A program made the position numbers and the translations under genes. The notes beneath the pieces are model-generated. The model was not told the DNA's origin. It saw nothing but the letters and a program-made list of their open reading frames with translations, and searched no databases. 64,000 nucleotides of DNA from Eublepharis macularius (Eukaryota; Chordata; Lepidosauria; Squamata; Eublepharidae): assembly GCF_028583425.1 (NCBI RefSeq), contig NC_072794.1, forward strand, positions 23,495,232-23,559,231, written 5' to 3'. This document shows positions 11,848 to 23,091 of the stretch, in pieces (the stretch's first letter is position 1; the number at the start of each line of letters is the position of its first letter).

Positions 11848-14800
11848 TCTCTCTTCCTCTCTCTCTGTAAGCCTAGAAGTTAATAGCATGAGGCATGATC
11901 TGCCAAGTGTTGTGTTGTATCCATTTATTATAATGATGTACGATGAGGCTTTCTTAAAGATTTGGTCATGTGGAAATCATACGGCTGTTCTCCTTGTCTC
12001 TGCAGGGTCCCCTTGTTTACTGCCCTCTTCCTCAGTCTACAGCAGTGCTCTGGAGAGCTTTCCTTTCCCGTTTTTTTGCCAGGAGTGGTGGCAACTGGAC
12101 AAGCAGAGGGTTCTATCACTTTGTACCACTATGTCTGTATCCACTTGTGTGCCTTTATCACATCCCTCTCTGTGTCACATTTCCCTCTACTGGTAAGGAA
12201 TAGTATTGCAAGCCAAGACTGATATTTTATTATTTTATTTTACTTCACTTCATTCATAGTTTGCCTTTCTGGGACTCAAGGTGAATTTAAGAAATATAGA
12301 AAACAATTCAATCAGAAGGCATAAGACATCCGATAAACAATGCAATAGTACTAGGATTACAGAATTAGAGAACTGTGCAAACTACCTGTCTAAGACATAA
12401 TATACAATAATGCAGAGAGTTGATTACAAAGGTAGATGATAATACAACAGGGGTTTGATTCTGAAACTTTTTTAATGAATGGCTTTAGTTCTTAAGATAG
12501 GAGAAATGCTGGGATACGCCAGCATTAACAAGAATTTTAAGCTGTTCTATACAGCTCAATGAACAGGGCTTCTGTTTTCATTACAGTTAGAGTTGTGTCC
12601 AAATCTGAGTGGATGTACTATCTGTTGTACTAGATTATGGAGCAAAGCACCGTATTACATTAAACTGGTCAGTCAGGTTGTAATGTTTCGATTTGGAAGC
12701 TCTTAGAAACAATTTACAATGCTCATTTATCCAAAATAAAAATGTTACCTGCAAAAAGCCAGTGATTCTTAAGATAAACTCATTATTTTGATAGCTCTTA
12801 AACTGAAGAGCCAGCATCCTCAAAAAACGACCTTTAACAAACCACATTATTCCGATTTAGACTATTCTCCAATATGTCTGAATTGATCTCATTACATGTT
12901 AATAGCAGGAAGGAAAGTCTCAGGAGAAATGGCAGAACCAAGGCTGGCCCTTTCTTGTACAGCATCCTTGGTCTTGCACCTCTCCCAGATGGAAATTCAG
13001 CTTACATTTAGGCCGAATTTCCCCTAAAGCTGCAAGCTTCACAGTGCATGACAGCACTACTCCTTTGGCATTAAAAAGTTATGTGTGGCCAGTATTCCTG
13101 TACTTGTACCCAGAAGGGATTATGTTGCATATTTCAATGGCTTTTGATCTGAGACTTTTACTAGGCTCAGCTGAAAGTATGATTGTTTTATACCTTAGCC
13201 AGTGGAATGGTAACAAGGAGCAGCTATAAATTCATCTGAAATGACTTTCTGCTTTGGTGTGTGTTCATTTTTCTTGCCCAGGAACGGTCGCTGCTGGAAA
13301 CTGTACTTGGTTCTAACATGATCACTGTTCTCCTAGCTATGGACGTATGGTGCTTCCTGGCCCGGTAAGATGAGCATCTGCTCAGGCCTTGAGCAACTAT
13401 AAAAGAGGCCTAATTTTTTCTTCTTTATCGTATTGTAGTTGTTACATTTTTATCCCACACTTCCTTTAGAGCCAGTTTGGTGTAGTGGTTAAGAGCACGG
13501 GACTCTAATCTGAAGAGCCGGGTTTGATTCCCCACTCCTCCACAAAGCCAGCTGGGTGACCTTGGGTGAGTCACAGTTCTCTTGAGCTCTCTTAGCCCCA
13601 CCCACCTCACAGGGTGATTGTTGTGGGGTAATAATAACACTTTGTAAACCGCTCTGAGTGGGCATTAAGTTGTCCTGAAGGGCGGTATTATAAATCGAAT
13701 GTTATTATTATTATTTAAGGAGCTCAGGGTGGCTTACATGGTTCTCCCATCCTTCATTTTATCCTCATAACAGCCCTGTGAGGTAGGTTACGCTCAGAGT
13801 GTGACTGGCTAAAGATCACCTAATGAATTTCATGGCAGAATGGGGATTTGAACCTGGGTCTCCTTGGTTGGAGTTCAAAACTGTACCGACTAAGTGATGT
13901 TGCCTCTCCTTTTGTATCCTACTCTCACTCTAAGAAGATAAGGCGGCATATGTAATATTCTTATTTTCTTCTGACAATAAGGTGATATAAGTTGGACTGG
14001 GAGAGACTGACTTTTCCAATCTGTGCTCAGTGAGCTAAAGGCAGAGCCAACAACTCCGTAGTTCAAAATCAGAAGAATCTGTTAAAAACTAGGAAGATCA
14101 ACCAGCTGGCTTGCTCATTTTTCTGTCCTCCTCATTTCCCAGATACGGAACGGCAGATCTGTGTGCTCATCATGCATTTACAATAGCCAGTTTGGTAAGC
14201 AGAGTGTGGTGTGTGTGTGTGTGTGTGTTTGTTTGTTTATAACAAGAGCATAATTAGATCCAGATTCTAACCCGGGTTTTTTTGAGACCTCCTAAAAGAC
14301 CTTGAGCAAGTCAGTGATATGAAATGAGAAGAGTGTTCCTCTTTCATTTTCTTCAAGCGCTTGTACAGTTCTGTGAGTGCTAAATTCACAAGCAGTACAA
14401 ATCTGATGATAATGTAAGCATCATTCAAATTGTACTGTAAATGATGTGGTTGACTAAAGGCAGGAACTAAGCATGTCAGATGTAAAACTGTTCATAGTGG
14501 TTTCCTTGCAAGATGCTAAGTCAGTGGGTTTCAATTCACATTTGATACAAATTTATTTATTTACTTACTTTATTTACTTCATTTATTTTCCACCTTTTCT
14601 CCCCAGTGGGTATCTGAAGTGGCATACATCCTCCTTCATTTTATCCAGACCAGATAAGCTGCTAACCTTAGATTTTTTGGAGGGCCTTCCTTGTAGTCCA
14701 GGCTTGACTCATTTGTTTGAGCCATCTGGATTGGATCACTGAAATATCACTTGCCTTGTGCAGGCAGCTCTAAAAGTGGACACCTTGATTCGTTTGTGCT

Positions 14801-17800
14801 TGTGGCGCAGTTTGTAATTTGCACAATGTGGGCTAATCCAGGAAGTGGTTTAAGTGGTTTAAGGTATGGCTGAGGGGCCTGATTCAGAGATCTGGCCCCA
14901 GTAGTAAACCAAGAAGAAAATTATTGTCTTGGATGTTGCCTAAAATTAAGCTCCTTGTATGTAGCTTTTGGCCCTTTAAAAAGGTTACGAAAATTTTGCC
15001 CTTTTTTTTATTTTAAAACTTTTAAAATGTGGCTAAATTGTTTGATCCCAGAGAGCTTATACTTGTTTCTTATCCTAATCCAGATAAGAGCGTGTCCTGC
15101 TGAACATTACCAGGTCTCTCTCCTGGGCATCCTGTTGAGACGCCTGCTATTTCTGATGGCTCCAGATCACCAGGTGGGTATTACTTTGACTTCTTCCCAT
15201 TTGTTTCAACCTGTAAAAACGTGCGGCTCTGTGCTTCAGTCATCCAGTTTTAATCAGGGAGGCTGAGGGTTAAATTGTATAGTATTTTAGGCTGATTTAG
15301 TTTTATTAATGTAATAGGAATTACGTAATTGCATTGAAAAAATTATATACTGCCTTTGTCTAATAACGGACCTCCAAGGCAGCTAACAATTAAATCTAAA
15401 ATACAATATATCACAATTTAAACCACAGAACAAACAACTAATTACTACTAACCTTGTATAAAATGGTATAAAAAATAGCATACTGGCAATAATAGTGAGC
15501 AATACTCTGCTAACAACCATCCTTCCCAAAGGTGTTCCTAAAAAGGACAGTTCTTGCTTGCATTTGGGAAGAAATATAACCCCACCCATACACCAAACTT
15601 CTCTGAGGAACAAATTCCACAGGTGGGGATCTCCCACTAAAAGGACCCTGTTCCTTCTAGCTACTGGCCTTGCTTCAGAAGGGCAGGAACTTGGAACAGG
15701 GCCTCATCAATGATGACCTAAGCTTCATATAGGGATAGGTGATCTTTCATAACCTTATTCCAGACAGCTGAATTTTTTTATGGGAATATCAGCATTATTA
15801 AGGTTGAGTTTAGTTCTAACAATGAGGGAGAGAGAGAGAGTGTTGCATTGAAAGGCAGTGCAAGAAGTTTCAGAAAGGTCCATTCTAGGGTGGCATTCCG
15901 CAGATTCTAATATCATGGAAGTTAGGGGGAGAAGATGCTCCTTTCTCATCTTCCCACCCTAAGATGCTGCTGCTTTTGGATTTGCTTCTCCAGACAGCAT
16001 TCTTGCACTTTATGAGAAGAGAAAATTTGGATTGTTAGTGGGAGAAGAGCCAGTATGTTCCAGCCCCTATATTGTTTTTTGTGTTGTGTAATGAAATCTT
16101 GGAGTCAGTTACTATGGGGAGGCAGAGGAAATGCTTCAGTAGGGGTGGGTGGGGGGCTGTATGTTTTGTACAGTTAAACTCCACTTACTGTGAGGAGATG
16201 TGTCTGCTTGTATTTTCTGGGGGTACAACACAGTGCTTGTATGGCATGGTGGACAGCATTTTCCAGATGGTAAATAGCCAGATTGCAGCTGCTTCTCTGC
16301 CTTTATGTGGGAACTGTAATAGTTTAACTTTGTTCCAAGGGATTGCTGTGGGGAGGTTTTCTGCCATTCAGAGTCTTTCAGGGAAAGCCCTCAGAAGGTG
16401 GTTACTAGGGCTGTGCGATTTAAGTTTCTGATTCGGGAAAAATTCCCAAACTGGACCTGATTCGCAAAGATTCGGGATTTCCAGCAGCTGAGTCAAGCCG
16501 GTGGGATTTAAACTACCCCTCCCTATGCTGCTTATTTCTCCCGATGGGAGAGGGAGGAGGGAACCCCCTTCTCCCCCTCCCATCGGGTGAAATAAGCAGC
16601 TGGGCGGGGATGTTTGTCGGTGTGCTCTGAATCTTTACGGAGGATGTCGAAACAGGTTAAGTAAGTGATTCCTGAAGCGGCTTGCCTCTTCAGGAATCCC
16701 TTACTTACATGATATGATATATAAGTCTATCATATATAGACTTATGATTGAAGGGGAATAGAAATACTAATGTAAACAAATATAACTAAAATAGAAAGAA
16801 GAAGATAGAATGAATAATATATAGAGTATAAGTTAAACTGGCTGAATTATATGAATGTATGGTTTACATAGTTTATGATATATAGAAATATTTGAAAGTG
16901 AAATAATGAAAAATGGGATAAATTGTTTATCCATTATGGAAAAAGGGACTCATAGTCAGGGTACAGAGTATTAAAAATAGTTAAAGAAGTATTGCTTAGA
17001 ATAAAGGGAGAATATATATTTGTTAGATAGAGGAATATATAAAGAGTAAGGGAAAAGGGATAAAGGGTTGGAAAACTGTTGGAAGTCAACAAAATGGGGG
17101 GGGGAAAGGGAGGGGGTTAGAAATTGGGAAATGGGAATATTGACTGTAATGTGTAAACATTTGATCCTAACCCAATAAAAAATTTTTCAAAAAAAAAAAA
17201 AAAAAGGAATCCCTTACTTACAATTTTTTTTCCTGCTTCGGGTTTCCCGAAGTGGGAAATCCGATTTTTTTTTTGCAGCACACCCCTAGTGGTTACCGTT
17301 TTGTGGTATTGCTGTAGCTTACAGTGGTTGTTGTGGCTAGTTGCATCTTAGGAAGAGAAAGGTTGAAGTCACATCCTGAGTTAGGGAGTAGTGAATTTAC
17401 TTCCTACTTCCTACTGAGCCCGTCTGACGAGGAGGGCGGTTTAGAAATGTAATATAATAAATAAATAAATAATTGGGGAGAAAGCAAGAATGGAGACCAT
17501 GCTTGTTGCCTGCATTCAGGCATCATGACAAACAAGGTTGCTTGTGGTGGGCCCAGATGGGCACTGGACAGTTAAATTTTGTTTAATGCCAGTTGGTGCC
17601 TTAGTGGGGAAACAGTCTCCAATTTGCCAGGTGCTTGCATTCAAATGTAACCACTAATGAGAGTTTGATTCAAGTCTTCTCAGGCTGGAAACATTCAGTT
17701 GTGCTCTGGATGTTGGTGTGTGTATATGGGGGTAGGGGGAGGTGTGCATGAGTATGAGAATAAGCTGTTCGAGCCCATCATGGACATTCATCTGAATACA

Positions 17801-20800
17801 GTCACTGTTTAGGCTCTGGTGTATTCCCTCTAATATTTTGTCACCCTTTCAGGTGGAGTTCATCCAAAGATTTCCTCCCAAAGAAAGGGAGAATCTGGTC
17901 TTGTGGCAGCATCTTTCTCTCCAGGCCCTGACGGTTCCGCTGAGGAAGCAAGTTGCTGATGAGGTTTTCACGGCAGGGCTTGCACAATGTGAAATGTGGC
18001 TGAGCAGCAAAAGGCCCCTGGAGGGGCTTCAGCTGGAGGTAAGGCTGAACTGGACTAAATGGATTCCTGCTTGTAAATGCTGAAGATTCCCCTCTTGGAT
18101 CTGGTTAGATCTCTGCCTATTGAATGTTCTCGGGGATCCCCCACAAGCATTATACCGGTACTTTGATCCTAACATTCTTTCAAGACTTGCCTGATTTGTA
18201 ACGAGATTAAGCTTGTCTTGTAATGTCAAGTTGAGGAATCTCCCATCCGGTTTCAGTGTGAAGGATGCAGAACCCTGAGAACAGAAAGCTTTCACTTAAC
18301 AAAATATAGTTTTTTTTATTCTGGTTTTCTGAGAAAAGCCCAAATATGCATGGGCAGTTTCTACTAGGCACTTACCAATCTCTGTGAAGCTTCTGGTTGC
18401 TTCTGCAGCCACTGGAATAAAGTCTAGCTGATTTGCATAAATTATTCCCTTTAAAATAATGTGTAGGATCACTGAATTAATAATGTGTGATCACTGAATT
18501 CGGTATTCTTTTAAAGTGTAGCTTCCATAGAATTAAGCTTTAAAACCATTCCTTTGGGCTGTCTTGACCTCCTGAGAGCTTTGTTGCTGCAGTTTACCTC
18601 TCCGTATGTTCATGCCTTCTCATCCCTCTTCCTTTCTCTGCAAGAATGCTGCTCTCGCTGCCTTGTTGTCCGTGTGCCAGACTTCTGGAGAGACTCTGGA
18701 GGTGGGACAGCAGACGGCGTTTGTCAGAGCTGCTGGTCAGGTTTTGGCGGTTGCAAATGTCACACAGGTTAGAAAATGCTCTGTCTCCCCCACCCTGCAC
18801 TCCTGCATCATCTTACCTCCCTTTACTCATGAAGAATATGGTGTATATCAGAATTATTGGATGCTATTTCCCTGCTCTATTGAGAATTGGGCAGGAGAGA
18901 GAACAGACCCTGTATTCATAACTATAGCAGGGCACGCTATCATATCCCATTATAGTATCTTCCCATATAAATTTATGGCAAAATTTCAGGTGCTGCTGGC
19001 ATTTGTGAGGATGTGTGTTTTCTTGTGTGTTTAGAAGGAGGCTCTAATTTCTGCTTTCTAACACAGCTAGGGAACACTAAGCAAAGAAGTGCCCCTCTGG
19101 CAAATATCCCCAAACAGGAGCTGGGTTCAGAGGCGGCACTCTGCAGTGATCCAAAAGTGCTGTGATGGCGTTCAAACATTCAGTCTGTGGGAGGAGCGTA
19201 AATTCTGTAGGCTTTAAAATGGCAGAGTTTTTTTCATTAGCTTGTATTGAGGAATGTTGATTAGCTTTAACCTACTTTTCGCAGTGTGCCTCTGCCCAGC
19301 ATCAGTGTCATTAAACATTTGATCTGCAGTCCAAGGAATCTTTCAACTATTTTAGCTGACCAGAAATGGAGGTGCAGGGAGAATATAACATACTCTTCTT
19401 GTCCTATGAAGGTCTCCAGTCAGCGCTGTCTGCAACAGGCCTTTAGCTTGATGTTTCGACTTTTGGAGCATTGCACCCAAATACTAGAGTCTCAACTGCT
19501 CATGCAGGTAAGAAACAGTGTGGTGGGCATGCTAGCTAGCCACACACGCATGTCTAGCAAGTCATTTGTCAACACGCATTGCAGCTGATAATGAAAGATG
19601 CATTCACCTATCTTGCTCCTGCTGCAGCCTTGCTTTCTCTTCCCTAGCAGTTGCAGGAACTCAAGGTGCCGAGTTAAGAAATTGCGCCTTCTGCAGATGA
19701 TAGAGCCAGGTGACAGGTAGCAGATTTGTTGCTCACTCCCAAAACGGGCCATACTTTCAGTCGCCAATAAACAGGCGATAGCTGGAAGATGGAGGAGCTT
19801 CAGTTTGGAAAGAATAGTTCTTAAGAGATTTGCTTCCTGCATGAATGCAGTGGCTGTCCAGGTTGAACATACCTTATTTTGCGGAACATTGCCTGCATCA
19901 AGCTGGGTGCAGGCATACCATGGCTTGGATTCCCCTCCACCTCTGTCCCCTATTGGCCTTATCAGTGGTTCAGTGTTAACATTTGTATCAGTGGTAACCA
20001 GGGTTCCCTTCAATCAAGGTTTGAAGCAAGCCAGCAAACCTGATTTAGAGGGCTAATGTGACTCCCGGTTAGCTTCCAGGTGTAATTCAAACTGCTAGTG
20101 TTGGACTATAACGTCCTAAACATTCCTGGATGGGAATACATGAAGGACTGCTTGGTGTTCTTTCAAAAACGAGGCGCTCTCTGCGTTTATGCCTCATTTG
20201 TTCATAGGTCGCCCTCCCAGTTTGCTTGGCACATTTGGTGGCTGTTGAGTGTTTTGTATGCACGTGTGCTTTCTTTCCTGGGTCATTACATTGATTCAAC
20301 ATGTTGGCTAGCTAATGCTGTGGCTGAAGCTTCTGTGTTGGCTGGTTGGTTGTTTCTTTTTTAATGGCATCTTGTGGTTTGCGTTTATGAATGCAGAAGC
20401 TGCCTTGAATGTTATACTCTGGTAGAAAGAAAGCATAAACCTTTCCAAAATAAGCTAAGAAAGATTCATCCTGCGGAAGCAGAGGGCATGTTAGCAGTAA
20501 GTCTTTGAGGCATTTCTGTTCTTGTAATGATGATAATAACAACAATAACGTTCGATTTATATACCACCCTTCAGGACAACTTAATGCCCACTCAGAGCGG
20601 TTTACAAAATATGTTATTATCCCCACATCAATCACCCTGTGAGGTGGGTGGGGCTGAGAGTGTTCTCGAAGAGCTGTGACTGACCCAAGGTCACCCAGCT
20701 GGCTACAAGTGGAGGAGTGGGGAATCAAACCCGGTTCTCCAGATTAGAGTCCCGCCACTCTTAACCACGACACCAAACTGTGTAAGGGATTAGCAGCAGT

Positions 20801-22959
20801 ATGTCTACTCTGAGCCTTTGGAGTTCAGTAATTCTGCTAATGAAATGGCAGAATGTACCCAGGCCTTTTACCCAGAGTGAAGTTTCCAGTTACATTTAGA
20901 ATAATGTCTAAAAATTTGGAGAAACTCTGGCTGGGTCAGCCAATTTGCTTCAGCTGTTGATACCAGAATGGTATTCTTTATTTGTGTTGTTAAAATAAAC
21001 AAGTTCCACTTGGACATAGGGGAGTCACTTTGACTGTTTGCTTCAAAAAAAAAAAGAGAGACTTTGTTCACAGTTGTGGGCTGATGTATTTTTTTGCATT
21101 GTGTATTACTAGTTGAATTTGAATGTTCCGCTTTAGGCATTCTGTTCTCATTGGGACAGAAATTCCTTCTGAAGTGCTCCTTAATTTTTATAGTCCTTAA
21201 ACTTCTCTCTTCCTGCAGATATTGACATTGCAGAATTCTCTCCTCCAACTGAATCCTCCCGACCACGTTCTCCTCGCAGTCTTAGATTTCCTCTCTTCAA
21301 TGGGCAAATTATTTATCCAACCAGATTGCCAGGTAAATATGGTGAGCCCGTATTCTGTCTGTCCCTTGGATATCTTTTGGTATGTGTCATTGATTGGTGA
21401 AGACAATGAAATAGTAATGCCAGAATCTTGAAAATTCATTTATTGATAGCAGCTATCAAGTAGGTAAGGAAGGTCCAAGTAAATTGAGTCTGAAAATTCC
21501 ATATTGCTAATACTTTTTAGAAAATCATGCAGGAAGGCATAGATAGCGTAAGTTGTCCAGACGGAGTTTGTCATTCCCAGTTTAACTCTGGGAATAGTGG
21601 AGTCCTTGCCACTGAGTTTATATCATCCTGGAAATCATTGATTTGGCAGCTTCAGTTTAAAACTGTTACTTTCTACAACAATTCATATTGTATTAGAGTA
21701 GTTTAAGTGTGAGCAAACTGATAGCCAGGCTGATACTTTCTTTGTTGGTTGGTTTTGGAGGATGGGAAATAAGATTTCTTTGTCAACAAGAATGGCTGTA
21801 GATTTCCTGTTGTCAGGCTGTCATTTTAATAATATTCCAAGAAGGGAGATCAGGGAAATGTTACTGATATGGAAGCACAAATAATAACTGTGTTGTTCAC
21901 ATGTTAGGTACAGGTTCTGTCCAAGTTGTCCTGTCTGTTTGCTTCTTTGCTTGCCAGCAATACTTGGCTGATTCATCAGCATGCCCTAGAAGCCTTCACT
22001 CACTTTGCAGAGGTAAGAGCACTTCAGCTCGGGCCGGGGCAGATCAATCCCAAAATTAAGCTCTTTTAAGCTCATACTTCACACTTGCTTATTGACATCA
22101 GTAGGACTTAATAGAGGCCCTGTTCAGCTAAAAATAATTGCAACAAACCATTCCCATAGTTTCTAGTGCTACTTAGTTATGGTTAACTTGCTTGATCAGG
22201 ACCATAAAGGGCTACATTAGCGCTACTACAAACTAGTTGCGAGCATGCTTATTCGTGCAATTAAAAACAGGCTGCTGAGAAGTGAGTATGTGCCATTTCT
22301 TTTCGTTTCTATGCAAGAGGTCTGTACTAACTTGCAGTGGTATTTTAGCTGCAACTTTTAACTTGATTTTTATCGAGTCACATGAGGTACAATGCTTAAA
22401 AACAACAGCATAGAATTTTGAAATAAAAGTTAAAATACATTTATTGGTTGGCAAACCATGAGAAAGGAAGATGAAGAGGGCAGAGAAAATTTCGGAGCCT
22501 GGCCTTCACTGATAGACTTAGAATGATAAGCTTCACACAGGTTGGGTTTTTTTGTTCTCAGTTCTGCTAGAACAAAGTGCTTTCGTTTGTTCAGCAGAAA
22601 TGCCTTGGTGGTCCTTGATTCTTGCTATCAGCAGAAGTAACCTAGTAAACAGTTTGGAGGTGTGCGAGTGTATGTGAACTTTCCCTTTTTTTTCTTAAGG
22701 AAACAAGCCATGAAGACGTAATTCCCCAGTGCCTCAGCTCTGAAGAAACTAAAAGCAAAGTTGTTTGCTTCCTATCAAAGGTATTTTATATAAAAATGAT
22801 AACGCTACTACTGGTATCACAGTTTTAAAACCAAGATGGTTTAATTATTGTAGCAGCCACAGAGTATGCCGTTCACATTCAAAGATTCAGATCTCTTTTT
22901 GGGGCCCTTAGTGCCTTATGTCATTACCTAACACTGAAGGTGACTTCCCTTCTTTCTTG

Positions 22960-23025
<66 letters not shown>

Positions 23026-23042
23026 ACACACACACACACACA

Positions 23043-23091
<49 letters not shown>

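Noticed and set aside
13469-13545. Considered as a tRNA gene
   Set aside because: A- and B-box-like motifs belong to a SINE head followed by its body and tail; no intact cloverleaf.
19492-20013. 173-codon minus-strand open frame
   Set aside because: Antisense to a FIRRM exon edge and intron, with no recognisable domain or splice support.
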